From the NCBI GenBank assembly GCA_018402305.1, contig JAGYJE010000008.1, positions 62,001 through 126,000 of the forward strand: a stretch of DNA of 64,000 nucleotides. Reading direction: 5' to 3'. Source of the stretch: Puniceicoccaceae bacterium. GTDB taxonomy: Bacteria; Verrucomicrobiota; Verrucomicrobiia; Opitutales; Coraliomargaritaceae. Of the stretch, positions 46,195 to 55,772 are shown piece by piece. The position numbers and the translations under genes are program-made. The notes under the pieces are model-generated. The model worked only from the letters and a program-made list of their open reading frames with translations. It did no database searches and had not been told where the DNA came from. The stretch's first letter is position 1, and every line of letters starts with the position of its first letter.

Positions 46195-48045
46195 TTAACT
46201 GCCCGCTTCCGCAGATTCGCTTTCCGGCAGGGTTTTATCGGCTATAGTTTGCAGTAGTTCGCTCATGAACTCGGCGGGGGTCTTGACGCCTTCGAGCGAT
46301 GGGTTGGCGCGGGACTTCACCTGCACCTTGCCTTCTTCCGCTTCGCGTTTGCCGAGGACGAGCATGTGGGGCACTTTGTCGAGGTGGGTCTTGCGGATCT
46401 TGGCACCCAGCTTGTCAGCCACGGCATCGACTGTGACACGGATCTTGGCGGCTTTGAGCAGCTTCTCGATCTCTCGGGCTTGGGGTACGAGGTCGTCATT
46501 CATCGGCAGGATGCGGACTTGTTCGGGGGCGAGCCAGGTGGGGAAATTTCCGGCGAAGTGCTCGATCAGCACACCGCAGAACCGTTCCATCGAGCCAAAG
46601 GGAGCCCGGTGAATCATGACCGGGCGGTGTTTTTCATTGTCCGCTCCGATGTAGCTGAGTTTGAAGCGTTCGGGCAGATTGTAGTCTACCTGCACGGTGC
46701 CCAGCTGCCACTCGCGGCCGATCACATCCTTCACGACGAAGTCAATCTTCGGACCGTAGAAAGCGGCTTCACCGGGCTCTTCGACGAATTGGACCTCCAG
46801 CGTTTGAGCGGCCTCACGCAGAGCGGCCTCCGCTTTATCCCATTTGGCGGCATCACCCACATACTTGCTCGAATCAGGATCACGCAAGCCGATACGGACG
46901 CGGTAGTCCTGCATGCCCAAGGTGTTGAAAACGAGTTTGACCAGGTCGAGACAGCCCTGGATTTCCTGGCCGACCTGTTCCTCGGTGCAGAAAATGTGGG
47001 CGTCATCCTGCGTGAAACCGCGTACCCGGGTCATGCCGTTTAGCTCACCGGACTGCTCCCAGCGGTAGACGGTGCCAAATTCCGCGAGCCGCACCGGAAG
47101 GTCGCGGTAGGAGTGCGGCTGACTGTCGAAAATCTTGATGTGCATCGGGCAATTCATCGGCTTGAGCAGGTAGCCGTCGATTTCCCCACTGTCGAGCTGG
47201 TTGGAGAGCTCCCCGCAGGAGCAGCCCGACTCGGCGAGGTGCTCCACGGTACCGGGCTCAACAATCGGAGGGAATTGCGATTCCTTGTAGTAGGGGAAGT
47301 GTCCGGAGGTTCGGTAGAGACCCAGTTTGCCGATGTGAGGCGTAAATACCTGCTCGTAGTCCGCCATACGGAGCTCCTCGGCAATGAAGCTTTGCAACTC
47401 CTGGCGGATGATGGCTCCGTTGGGCGTCCAAAGGACCATGCCAGAGCCGACGGCTTCGTCGATATGAAAGAGCTTCAGTTCTCGGCCGAGCTTGCGATGG
47501 TCGCGCGCCCGCGCTTGCTCAAGGCGTTCGAGGTAGACCTCCAGCTCTTCCTTGCTCCCGAAGGCGGTGCCGTAAATCCGCTGCAATTGCTTATTGTTTT
47601 CGTCGCCCCGATGGTAGGCGCCCGCGATGGAGAGCAACTTAAAGGCTTTGACCTTTTTTGTGTAGCCAACGTGCGAGCCGGCACAAAGGTCGATAAATTC
47701 TCCGTTTTGGTAGAAGCTGATCGGTTCGCCTTCCGGAATGTCCGCCAGGCGACCCAGCTTGTAGCGCTCCTGGCCGATTGACTTAATTTTGGTGATGGCC
47801 TCTTCGCGGGAGCACTCGATACGCTCGAACTTCTGGTTCTCCTTGATGACCTTTTTCATCTCGGCCTCGATGGCCTCCAGGTCGCTCGCGTCGAGTTTCT
47901 TCTCTAGATCGACGTCGTAATAGAAGCCGTTCTCGGTGGGCGGACCGATGTCGAGCTGGGTATCCGGATAGAGCCGAAGGATGGCCGTGGCGAGGATGTG
48001 TGAACAGGAGTGGCGGAGTTCCTCAAGGGGCGACATAGCTTTCAT
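46195..48045 (-). CDS. thrS: Threonyl-tRNA synthetase without TGS domain
   Basis: Charges tRNA-Thr. The 616-residue protein starts directly at the editing domain (LRHSCSHILATAILRLYPDT) and so lacks the ~60-residue N-terminal TGS domain of E. coli ThrS. Editing-site residues are HSCSH and DLCAGSHV. The catalytic zinc ligands are in MNCPMH, QDDAHIFCTEEQ and MIHRAPFGSMERF; motif 2 is YRWEQSGELNGMTRVRGFTQ. Ahead of MNCPMH there is a short insertion with SGCSCGEL not seen in the E. coli enzyme. The anticodon domain closes the protein (VPHMLVLGKREAEEGKVQVK). Confidence 0.95.
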   Translation of the reverse strand: MKAMSPLEELRHSCSHILATAILRLYPDTQLDIGPPTENGFYYDVDLEKKLDASDLEAIEAEMKKVIKENQKFERIECSREEAITKIKSIGQERYKLGRLADIPEGEPISFYQNGEFIDLCAGSHVGYTKKVKAFKLLSIAGAYHRGDENNKQLQRIYGTAFGSKEELEVYLERLEQARARDHRKLGRELKLFHIDEAVGSGMVLWTPNGAIIRQELQSFIAEELRMADYEQVFTPHIGKLGLYRTSGHFPYYKESQFPPIVEPGTVEHLAESGCSCGELSNQLDSGEIDGYLLKPMNCPMHIKIFDSQPHSYRDLPVRLAEFGTVYRWEQSGELNGMTRVRGFTQDDAHIFCTEEQVGQEIQGCLDLVKLVFNTLGMQDYRVRIGLRDPDSSKYVGDAAKWDKAEAALREAAQTLEVQFVEEPGEAAFYGPKIDFVVKDVIGREWQLGTVQVDYNLPERFKLSYIGADNEKHRPVMIHRAPFGSMERFCGVLIEHFAGNFPTWLAPEQVRILPMNDDLVPQAREIEKLLKAAKIRVTVDAVADKLGAKIRKTHLDKVPHMLVLGKREAEEGKVQVKSRANPSLEGVKTPAEFMSELLQTIADKTLPESESAEAGS

Positions 48046-48054
48046 AGAGCGAGG

Positions 48055-48366
48055 CTAGGCTTTTTCCGATTTGGCTTCTGCGGGCTTTTCCGTCTTTGCG
48101 GTTTCGGAATCATCCTTCGTCGTGTCGACCGATTCGACTGGCTTTGCCGATTCCGTCTTGGGCTTTGTCTCGACAGGCGCTTCGTCCATTGCGGTGCGGA
48201 TGTCATCCTCAATCTCAGAGGTGGCTTTCTTGAACTCACGAATCGACTTCCCGAAGGATCTGAAAAGCTCGGGCAGGCGCTTGGCTCCAAAGAGGAGGAG
48301 CACGATGAGGAAGATCATTAGGATCTCCGGGCCATTGATGTTTTGGAGAAAAGCAAGCGAGTTCAT
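48055..48366 (-). CDS. tatA: Twin-arginine translocase subunit TatA
   Basis: A small pore-forming component of the Tat pathway, 103 residues from the ATG at 48366. One membrane helix (GPEILMIFLIVLLLFGAKRL) runs into the amphipathic helix PELFRSFGKSIREFKKATSE, the TatA/E pattern with FG hinge. The C-terminal half is highly charged and rich in Lys, Glu, Thr and Ala. It lies just upstream of thrS on the same strand. TatB cannot be ruled out, but the short length favours TatA. Confidence 0.88.
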   Translation of the reverse strand: MNSLAFLQNINGPEILMIFLIVLLLFGAKRLPELFRSFGKSIREFKKATSEIEDDIRTAMDEAPVETKPKTESAKPVESVDTTKDDSETAKTEKPAEAKSEKA

Positions 48367-48416
48367 GTTCAAGGATGTTTGGATTTAATAGATAGGGTTG
48401 AGTTGACTGATCTGCC

Positions 48417-48839
48417 TTAATCGAGACCATCGGCTGGATCACTGTAGAGCTTTTCGAGGCGTGCGCGTTCCGTCTCATCGACGGGGACGGCGCGGTTGTT
48501 GATGCTTGGTTCGCCCTCCAGAATGTCGGCCGTGCGCAGGCCGCTGGGGCGCTGCATGCGCGTTTTGAGGAAACCCGTTTGATTGCCACCCCGATCAAGG
48601 GTCTGTAGAAACGCGTTTGGCGGGAAGGAGCTGCCGTTTCGAATGGTGGCGAGGCGCTCTCTGTCGCTAATGTGGACGATGGTGGCATCGCTGGCTTGCG
48701 CTTGCCGGCCGGTGGGAGCGGCACTGACCGGGTCGTTGCCCTCGGTCACTCGGACACCAGAGGGTCCGCCACCGCAGCCGCTAAGCAGAACGGCCAGGAG
48801 CGCGCTGGCCATGATTATGGAATGGAATTGTAGCTTCAT
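48417..48839 (-). CDS. Small lipoprotein, unrecognised
   Basis: A 140-residue protein with a signal peptide ending in the lipobox LLSGC (MASALLAVLLSGCGGGPSGV), so it is lipid-anchored. The rest (VHISDRERLATIRNGSSFPP, AFLQTLDRGGNQTGFLKTRM) has no family I recognise. It begins 5 bp after the rpoD stop and is likely transcribed with it. Confidence 0.72.
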   Translation of the reverse strand: MKLQFHSIIMASALLAVLLSGCGGGPSGVRVTEGNDPVSAAPTGRQAQASDATIVHISDRERLATIRNGSSFPPNAFLQTLDRGGNQTGFLKTRMQRPSGLRTADILEGEPSINNRAVPVDETERARLEKLYSDPADGLD

Positions 48840-48844
48840 GAGGA

Positions 48845-51040
48845 TTATTTATTGCGGGCGTTCTCTCTTTTGATACTGTCCATCCCGGGCTTTTCAAGGT
48901 TGATATCCCCCTCGAAGAAACCATGCAGTTGGCGGATCCGAGTGGGGTGGCGCATCTTGCGCAGCGCCTTTGCCTCAATCTGGCGGATGCGCTCCCGAGT
49001 CACCTTAAACTGGCGGCCCACTTCCTCAAGGGTGCGGGAGTAGCCGTCGGCCAGACCAAAACGCAGGGAAAGCACGCGGCGCTCGCGATCAGTCAGCGAG
49101 TCGAGCACGTCGGTAATTTTTTCACGGAGCAGACTGTACGCCGTCATGTCGTAAGGGTTTTCCGCACCCTTGTCTTCGATGAAGTCGCCGAAGTTGGTAT
49201 CATCCGAATCACCCACCGGGCTTTGCAGCGAGATGGGCTGCTGGGCCATCTTCATAATGGATTGGACGCGCTCAATCGGCAGATTCATCTCATCGGCCAC
49301 TTCCTCCGCCGTCGGCTCATGCCCAAGCTCCTGCAGAAGTTGCTTCTGTATCTGCATGACCTTATTGAGCGTCTCGATCATGTGCACGGGAATCCGGATC
49401 GTTCGGGCCTGATCGGCGATGGAGCGGGTAATGGCCTGACGAATCCACCAGGTGGCGTAGGTTGAGAATTTATAGCCGCGACGATATTCGAACTTTTCCA
49501 CAGCCTTCATCAGCCCCATGTTCCCCTCCTGAATCAGGTCAAGAAAGGAAAGGCCGCGGTTGGTATACTTCTTGGCAATCGAAATGACGAGACGGAGGTT
49601 GGCCTCGACCATCTCGGTCTTGGCTTTGTGCGCCTGACGCACGCCGGCACGCACTTCGCGGATGATCTCCATGAGCTCACGGGCATCCATTTTGAATTCC
49701 GCCTTGATGGCGTCGAGGCGCTTTTGAGTGGCCTTGACATCAACCTTTTTCTTGCGGCGCGTAGAGACCATTTGGGCGGCCTCCAAGTCATCGTAAAGGC
49801 CGGCAATCTCGCGATAAATCGGCGTCAAATCGGCCAGAAATTCCTCAAAGCATTTTAATTTGAGGCAATACTTGCGGAGCAACTTGCGGAGCTCCTCCTC
49901 ATACTTGATCATGCGCGTACGGGCACGCTTTGCGTTGGACTCATTACTCGCATTAATATGGCTGTCCCAAGCGGCGTAGATGCGCTCGCCCAAGCGGTGC
50001 GCCTCATCCAGAAGCTTGGGGAGGCTGCTAAAGTAGGCTTCCCGGCTTTCGATCTTTTTGTCCAGCACAACGCGGTCGAAGCGCTCTTCGCGGTTGAGCA
50101 GCTTTTGAACGATGCTATTTTGGAATTCGAGTGTGAGTGCGGTTGAGAAAAGGGCGTCCTGGGCACGGAGCTCGGCCTTTTCGATGCGCTTGGAGATCGA
50201 GACCTCCTCCTCGCGAGTCAGGAGCGGGACTTGGCCCATCTGCTTGAGATACATCCGAACAGGGTCGTCCAGAATGTCGTTCTGCGAGGTGCGGACTTCC
50301 TTTTCCTCCGTCTCGTCCTGCCGGGCCTTGAAGGCCTCAACTTCGTTTTCGTCGAGAATCTCGACTTCGAGGTTCTGTAGGATGGAAATGACGTTCTCGA
50401 TCTCGTCCGGATTATTGACCGAGTCGGGAAGCGCCTTGTTAATATCCTTGTAAGTCAGGAAACTTTGCTCCTTCGAAAGACGAATGAGGTTGCGGATGCG
50501 TTCGTTGAGCCTTTCCTGCGCCTTGGTCGAAAGCTTGCGCTTGCGCGTCACTTTTTTTGCAGCTGCTTCCAACGGGGCTGCTTTCAACGGGGCTGCTTTC
50601 TCATCGACGGGAACGTGGGTTGGAGGCTTTGGCTTTTTAACTTTGGCGCTCTTGGTCGCTTTTTTTACGGTCCTCTTTACGGTCCTCTTTACGGTCCCCT
50701 TTACGGTACTCTTTACGGTCCTCTTTACGGTACTCTTTACGGTACTCTTGGCCGCAGGCATTTTCTTTTTAACAACTTTTTTCGCCGGCTTCCCGGCTTT
50801 TTTGGTCGCAGACGCCGTTTTCCTGGTAGCAGGTTTTGCAGAGCCGGCCTGCTTCTTGGCAGCAGGTTTTGCGGCGCCTGCCTGCTTCTTCTTCGCAGTC
50901 TTCTTCGCAGTCTTTTTCGGTACTTTTGCCGGTACTTTTGCCGGTACTTTTGCCGGTACTTTCTTGGCGGCTGCCGCTTTTTGAACGGTCGTCACTTTCT
51001 TCGTTGGTTTTTTGGCGATTTTCTTTTTGGCGGCTGGCAT
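48845..51040 (-). CDS. rpoD: Vegetative sigma factor RpoD with histone H1-like tail
   Basis: Primary sigma-70 factor, 731 residues. Residues 1-150 form a Lys/Ala/Pro/Val-rich tail ([19 protein letters not shown] and a run of K-STV/RTV repeats) resembling histone H1 tails. Region 1.1-like sequence follows ([16 protein letters not shown]), then 1.2 ([20 protein letters not shown]), 2.1-2.4 ([40 protein letters not shown]), 3 ([20 protein letters not shown]) and 4.2 ([20 protein letters not shown]). It is downstream of dnaG, part of the classic macromolecular-synthesis gene order. Confidence 0.95.
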   Translation of the reverse strand: MPAAKKKIAKKPTKKVTTVQKAAAAKKVPAKVPAKVPAKVPKKTAKKTAKKKQAGAAKPAAKKQAGSAKPATRKTASATKKAGKPAKKVVKKKMPAAKSTVKSTVKRTVKSTVKGTVKRTVKRTVKKATKSAKVKKPKPPTHVPVDEKAAPLKAAPLEAAAKKVTRKRKLSTKAQERLNERIRNLIRLSKEQSFLTYKDINKALPDSVNNPDEIENVISILQNLEVEILDENEVEAFKARQDETEEKEVRTSQNDILDDPVRMYLKQMGQVPLLTREEEVSISKRIEKAELRAQDALFSTALTLEFQNSIVQKLLNREERFDRVVLDKKIESREAYFSSLPKLLDEAHRLGERIYAAWDSHINASNESNAKRARTRMIKYEEELRKLLRKYCLKLKCFEEFLADLTPIYREIAGLYDDLEAAQMVSTRRKKKVDVKATQKRLDAIKAEFKMDARELMEIIREVRAGVRQAHKAKTEMVEANLRLVISIAKKYTNRGLSFLDLIQEGNMGLMKAVEKFEYRRGYKFSTYATWWIRQAITRSIADQARTIRIPVHMIETLNKVMQIQKQLLQELGHEPTAEEVADEMNLPIERVQSIMKMAQQPISLQSPVGDSDDTNFGDFIEDKGAENPYDMTAYSLLREKITDVLDSLTDRERRVLSLRFGLADGYSRTLEEVGRQFKVTRERIRQIEAKALRKMRHPTRIRQLHGFFEGDINLEKPGMDSIKRENARNK
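50664..50747. repeat. 12-bp minisatellite in rpoD (7 units)
   Basis: Seven tandem copies of TTTACGGTCCTC or TTTACGGTACTC (one with CCCC) encode the repeated KSTVK/KRTVK part of the sigma-factor tail. As a multiple of three, unit gain or loss keeps the frame, so the tail length can vary between strains. Confidence 0.85.
50918..50965. repeat. 12-bp repeat in rpoD encoding KVPA
   Basis: CGGTACTTTTGC is repeated three times exactly and once partially. It encodes the AKVP repeats near the N-terminus of the sigma factor, in frame with the larger minisatellite at 50664-50747. Confidence 0.8.
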
Positions 51041-51111
51041 AATGTTCGTTTCTGAGTCTTAGTCTGGAAAAAGTGGTTAAAAGGAGGTTCTGGACGTCGT
51101 TGCAGTGCTGG

Positions 51112-52944
51112 CTAAACGAGTTTGAGTTCGAATGGAACGTTGATGTTCCGTAATAAAGTTTTTCGTTCGCGCATGAGTTTCAATTGATCTTCGGGACTCG
51201 CTTGCATGCTTCGTTGCTCAATGTCTTTGATTTTTGCATCGAGGTATATCCGCCGGAGACTATCCAGACAGGTTGTGATTTGCTTGGCGGGTTCTTCGAC
51301 GTTCAAGTCGCGGGCGTGAATCTCCGCGAGAAGTTGCCGTTCTTCCACAGTTTCAATGATAGTTTCAATTTGGCTAACGTTTTCAATTAGTTCCTCACGT
51401 AGTTCGGCCAGCAGACGCGAAAGCAGCTGGCCGGCTAGTGAATTTCTATTAATCCACTCGTAATCAATAATTTCTGAAAGTTTTTTGGCGTATTCCGAGT
51501 GGTGTAAAACGAGCCAAAGTAATTCCCAGGTCGCTCGTGTCAATAGCGGGTCTCGGGTTGTGCGGTCCGCCTCGGCTGTGGCTTCACCGGAATCTTTGAA
51601 ATCCGGTCGGGGCGGGGGCATCTTTTGAAAATCGCGCAGCGCTGCCTGCGGGTCGACACCGAGGAGGCGGGCCGCGATTTGAATATAGTCCTCCCGGGCC
51701 ACCTCAGACGGGACATTACGCAGCAATTCGAAGACATTCCGAAGTGCCGTGGTTTTCTCGTGAGTGGTGGGTTTGCGTTCGGTTGGCAGACTTTCGCCAA
51801 TGGCCAGCTCGATGCCGCTTTTTGCCGTAGCCCGCAGTGGCTCCAGCCCTGCGGCCCCCTGCTCGCGCAGTAAATCATCGGGATCGGTCTTTTCCGGAAG
51901 GAGAAGGAAACGAAACTCAAGTCCAGCTTTGAAAGCAAGTGGCAGGGCACGCAGTGCTGCTTTGCGTCCCGCCGAATCACCGTCGAGAAGGCACTCTATG
52001 GCACCGGGGTCATAACGGCGGAGCAGATGGAGTTGATCATCCGTTATCGCAGTGCCTTGTGGAGCGACTGCCGTGTGCAAGCCTACCGACCAGCACCGAA
52101 TGGCGTCCAATTGGCCTTCAACGAGAAGAAAATTGCCGCCCTCCTTTAAGTGGGTGCGGGCGTGGTCCATGCCGAAAAGAATACGGCCCTTGTGGAAAAT
52201 CGCCGTCTCAGGAGAGTTGACGTATTTGGCTTCGCGGGCCGGGTCGTCTTCGGGCGTTTGTGGAAGCTGACGAGCGGTGAAAGCAACGACCCGGCCCTGC
52301 ACATCACGAATCGGGATCATTAGGCGCCCGCGAAAGCGCGATTTGAAGTAGGCATGGTTTTGTTCGCCGTCGCGGGCGAAGAAAAGGCCGGACTGGTGCA
52401 TCGCTGTTGTTGAAACGTTACGCTCTTTACAATAGAGCGCCAGCGCCTCGCGTGCGGCGGGCGCGTAGCCGATCTTTACCGTTTCGGCTGTCTCGTCGGT
52501 GAACCCACGGACATCGTTCCAGTAAGCGCGGACAGGTGCCGCTTCCCCGGACTCAAGAAACTGCCGGTGGAACCAGGTGGTGACGAGTTCGTGAAGTTCA
52601 AAGATCTGCTTTCTGACCGAGACCTCCTCACGGCTCGGCCCCCCGGCTTCGTATTCGAGTGTGATGTTGAACTTTTTGGCAAGAAATTCGATCGCTTCGT
52701 AGAACTCGAGATTCTCCTGCTTCATGATAAAGGTGAAACAATCGCCGCCTTCGCCGGTGCTGAAGCATTTGTAAAATCCGCGATCCGGGTGGACGTAAAA
52801 GGAAGGGGTTTTTTCCTGGGTAAATGGGCTAAGCCCCTTCCAGGAGCGCCCGGCGCGCTTTAATTGCACGTAAGGCGCCACCACATCTACCAAGTTGACC
52901 TGGTGCTTGATAGTTTCGATCGAGCTTTGTTTGATTCGGGCCAC
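51112..52944 (-). CDS. dnaG: DNA primase with degenerate zinc ribbon
   Basis: Synthesises RNA primers at the replication fork; 610 residues. The N-terminal CHC2 domain keeps the KTPSFYVHPDRGFYKCF pattern, but three of the four zinc ligands are gone: canonical CPFH is SPFT (39-42) and CFGC is CFST (60-63), leaving only Cys60. The RNA polymerase core is intact: YAPAAREALALYCKERN, RGRLMIPIRDVQGRVVAFTA, then the Toprim domain with LLVEGQLDAIRCWSVGLHTA and ECLLDGDSAGRKAALRAL. The C-terminal helicase-binding region is helical. Upstream of rpoD. Confidence 0.94.
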   Translation of the reverse strand: MARIKQSSIETIKHQVNLVDVVAPYVQLKRAGRSWKGLSPFTQEKTPSFYVHPDRGFYKCFSTGEGGDCFTFIMKQENLEFYEAIEFLAKKFNITLEYEAGGPSREEVSVRKQIFELHELVTTWFHRQFLESGEAAPVRAYWNDVRGFTDETAETVKIGYAPAAREALALYCKERNVSTTAMHQSGLFFARDGEQNHAYFKSRFRGRLMIPIRDVQGRVVAFTARQLPQTPEDDPAREAKYVNSPETAIFHKGRILFGMDHARTHLKEGGNFLLVEGQLDAIRCWSVGLHTAVAPQGTAITDDQLHLLRRYDPGAIECLLDGDSAGRKAALRALPLAFKAGLEFRFLLLPEKTDPDDLLREQGAAGLEPLRATAKSGIELAIGESLPTERKPTTHEKTTALRNVFELLRNVPSEVAREDYIQIAARLLGVDPQAALRDFQKMPPPRPDFKDSGEATAEADRTTRDPLLTRATWELLWLVLHHSEYAKKLSEIIDYEWINRNSLAGQLLSRLLAELREELIENVSQIETIIETVEERQLLAEIHARDLNVEEPAKQITTCLDSLRRIYLDAKIKDIEQRSMQASPEDQLKLMRERKTLLRNINVPFELKLV

Positions 52945-52961
52945 TGTTCTTGCAATCCCGT

Positions 52962-54461
52962 TTACAAGCGTGAGGCGGCGGCCTCTGCTTCGGGGACAAG
53001 GGGATGATTGGGCGCAATGTCGATAAACCGGAGATAGAGGCTGCGGGCGATTGCGGTTTCGCCCGAAATCCGCTCGTGGGCACGGGCCAGCGACAGGGTG
53101 ATTTCCGGGCTGCTCGGAAAACGATCATAAGCGGTCTCCAGGTCCGTAAGAAAAGCGTCCGCGTTCTTCGAGCGCTGCGCGACGCGCAGATAGTCGAGCG
53201 TGTAAGCCACTTCCCCAGGGGCGAGGCGCACGGCCTCCAGAGCACTTGTTTCCGCATTGTTGATCTGTCCATTGATCAGGTAGGCGCGCGATAGCAAATT
53301 CCACACTTCGGCGCGCTGATTCGAGATACTGATGGCTGCCCAGTATTTGCGGATGGCTAATTTAAAATCGCGGTCGCGCTCTGCCAGTGCGGCGTCGGTG
53401 AGGAGCTCTTCGATATTTTGGCTGCCGGTTGTGAGGGGGTCTTGTACGAAGCCATCGCCAAGCGCGCTGCTCAGTTCGGCCGTGGCAGCCAGCTCAAGCG
53501 GGGCAGGAAGGACGGGGGCCGCCGCCGCCTGGGAAGTTTCTTCGACTGCGTTCGGCTCGGCCGTTTCAATCGCCGGAAGGTGAGCCATCGCCTCCGCCGC
53601 CTCGAGATCGGTGATGATTTGCGCTTTGCCTCCATTCGTGCTGTCCTCGGCATCTTCCGCTGTCTCGGCTTTGGCCAGGCGAGCTTGCATTGCGTCCTGC
53701 GCCTTGCGCCACCGGATGAGCTCCTGGCGCGCCGGTTTCCATTGGCTGGCCTCCACAGCTCCGGGAAACTGAGTGTCAAGTTGCTCTAACGTGGCCTCGG
53801 CGCTAGGCCAGTCTTTTTGGCGTAACTTGACTTCGAGCAAACCGAAGAGCGCCGTCATCGCGTTTGGGTCGTCATTGTCGGCAGCACGCTCGAGCCAGGC
53901 CTCGGCTTGAGCGAGGTTACCAATCTTGATGTAAAGTTGCCCGATGGCAGCCGCCAACTCGGCGCTGTCCGACGATGATTCAGCGCTTTTCAGGTAGGCA
54001 TTCAGGGCTGGCTGGATCTGGTTGGCCGCCTCACGGTCTTGCCCGAGACGCGCCCAAAGTTGAGCGTCCATCACATCCGGCGCCTGCTCGGCGAGTTTCT
54101 CCAGAAGGTGCCCAGCTGGCTGTTCGGCTGCCCTCAGGCTGCGATAGGCTTCGAACAAACGTTCAGTATCCTCGGGTGCCTTAAGGTACGCTTGTTCGAG
54201 GAAAAAAGACGCCATGGTGTGATCGCCCTCGGCGGTGTAGACTTTGCCAATTGAGCTTAATACATCCAAGTCATTTGGATACTCAACGGTTAGCGTTTCG
54301 AGGATTTCAATGGCGGTGGCATAAGCGCCTGCATCGGAAAGTTCGAGGGCTTTTGCGATCCGGGCGCTTTTCTTTTCTTCAGGCGTGCTGCAAGCTGCCA
54401 TCAAAAAAAAGGTTAGAAAGAAGAAAACGAATAGAGCGCGATTGAAGTTGGCTTTTGACAT
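52962..54461 (-). CDS. TPR-containing lipoprotein
   Basis: A 499-residue protein from the ATG at 54461. The signal peptide (ALFVFFFLTFFLMAACS) ends with a lipobox Cys, so it is probably lipid-anchored. Repeated TPR-type helices follow: AYATAIEILETLTVEYPNDL, DVLSSIGKVYTAEGDHTMAS, QPALNAYLKSAESSSDSAEL and LAQAEAWLERAADNDDPNAM. A central low-complexity Ala/Glu/Pro linker (about residues 255-330) separates two TPR blocks. It is upstream of dnaG with a 17-bp gap and divergent from the DUF362-like gene. Role unknown. Confidence 0.78.
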   Translation of the reverse strand: MSKANFNRALFVFFFLTFFLMAACSTPEEKKSARIAKALELSDAGAYATAIEILETLTVEYPNDLDVLSSIGKVYTAEGDHTMASFFLEQAYLKAPEDTERLFEAYRSLRAAEQPAGHLLEKLAEQAPDVMDAQLWARLGQDREAANQIQPALNAYLKSAESSSDSAELAAAIGQLYIKIGNLAQAEAWLERAADNDDPNAMTALFGLLEVKLRQKDWPSAEATLEQLDTQFPGAVEASQWKPARQELIRWRKAQDAMQARLAKAETAEDAEDSTNGGKAQIITDLEAAEAMAHLPAIETAEPNAVEETSQAAAAPVLPAPLELAATAELSSALGDGFVQDPLTTGSQNIEELLTDAALAERDRDFKLAIRKYWAAISISNQRAEVWNLLSRAYLINGQINNAETSALEAVRLAPGEVAYTLDYLRVAQRSKNADAFLTDLETAYDRFPSSPEITLSLARAHERISGETAIARSLYLRFIDIAPNHPLVPEAEAAASRL

Positions 54462-54509
54462 GGGCTTGCTTTGAATTCGAGCGCTTTGCGAGATACACAA
54501 AAAACGGCA

Positions 54510-55700
54510 ATGTCTTTACTTTCGTTTCCACTTTCTGGCTGTCAAGGGGATAGGCTCCGGCTTTGTTGCCGTTTATTCGCCGGTATCCTGTTGTTGGTCG
54601 CGGTGCCTCTGAGCCTGTTCAGCCAAACAACGGAGGCCGGGTTGCCCATGAGAGCGCCGCAGGGCTTGGTCTGGGAGTCAACGATTGCAGAGGGAAGTAA
54701 CTACCTTAGCGAGGTGGAGGCGCTCATGGAGGCCTACGAAGAGCAAGTGGGTGCCGCACTTGTGCCGGGAGAGCGGGGAAAGGTTGGCCTGAAAATAAAT
54801 ACCCGGAGTGGTCGAGGCCTGAGCACGCCGCTTCAGTTGCTCCGGGCAGTGATCGAAGCGTTGGAGGCGAGGGGCTTTCAGAGAGAGTCGATTTTGATCG
54901 TGGATTATTCCGCACACACGTTGCGTGAGGCCGGTGTTATGCCTCCGCTCAGTCGTTCCAAAGCCCGCTTTGGAGGCTGCCCGGTCGTCGCCTTGGACTC
55001 AGGCGATTTCTTTGACGATAACTGGTTTTATGACAGCCCCTTGCCGCCCTCGTTGCAGCAGGAAACAGGACTGATAGGGGAGCGGCGGCCCGCAGGTTTG
55101 GAAGCCGGCTCGCTGGAGCGGAAGAGTTTTTTACCGGCACCGCTCCTTTTTGAGGTCGATTTTTGGTTTAACTTGGCGGTCGGGGTCGACGATCCCGCAT
55201 TGGGAGTGGATGGCGCGTTGGCCAGTGTGACGCTCTGGAACGTTAGCAATAGCCAGCGCTTTCTTGTCAATCAAGCGACGGCCTCGGCCGCAGTTGCTGA
55301 GATCGCGGCCATCCCGGAGCTAGAGGAACGCCTTGTGCTTAATTTTGTCTCGTTGGAGCGTTACCAATTTATCGCCGGTCCGTTTTTTAATTCCATCTAC
55401 ACTCGTTCGGAACCACGCATTTGGATGAGTTCCGATCCCGTGGCTGTAGATCGACTGCTCTACGATCGCATGAATCGAATGCGCCTCTTGGAGGGCTTTC
55501 CGGAGATTCAGCCCCTGCCGCAGCAGTTGCCCTTCGCTGCAAGCCTCGGGTTGGGGGAGTTTGAGCCCGAGCGTATCCGGATCGAGAAAGTGACCGTTCC
55601 GGAAGGCGGTGCAAAAGTTCGTCCATCAAAAAAAACGAGTGTCGTGCCAGCGTCGGAGGCGGAAAGGGAATCTTGGCTACAGCGCTTCACGCCATGGTAA
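54510..55700 (+). CDS. DUF362-like exported protein
   Basis: A 396-residue protein. From the ATG at 54510 the first ~50 residues contain a membrane segment (LFAGILLLVAVPLSLFSQ). The body has DUF362 features: VGLKINTRSGRGLSTPLQLL, ALEARGFQRESILIVDYSAH, a middle region with FEVDFWFNLAVGVDDPALG, and SSDPVAVDRLLYDRMNRMR, where DUF362 proteins have DPVAxDxV. No 4Fe-4S cysteine cluster is visible. A TTG at 54471 would extend it by 13 residues. Function unknown; 48 bp divergent from the TPR lipoprotein. Confidence 0.65.
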   Translation: MSLLSFPLSGCQGDRLRLCCRLFAGILLLVAVPLSLFSQTTEAGLPMRAPQGLVWESTIAEGSNYLSEVEALMEAYEEQVGAALVPGERGKVGLKINTRSGRGLSTPLQLLRAVIEALEARGFQRESILIVDYSAHTLREAGVMPPLSRSKARFGGCPVVALDSGDFFDDNWFYDSPLPPSLQQETGLIGERRPAGLEAGSLERKSFLPAPLLFEVDFWFNLAVGVDDPALGVDGALASVTLWNVSNSQRFLVNQATASAAVAEIAAIPELEERLVLNFVSLERYQFIAGPFFNSIYTRSEPRIWMSSDPVAVDRLLYDRMNRMRLLEGFPEIQPLPQQLPFAASLGLGEFEPERIRIEKVTVPEGGAKVRPSKKTSVVPASEAERESWLQRFTPW

Positions 55701-55772
55701 TCAGGGAATTCTTCAAATTCTCAGTAGAAACACCTTGAACTGTCGGCTAAAGCAACCTTGCTTATTCTTGCT

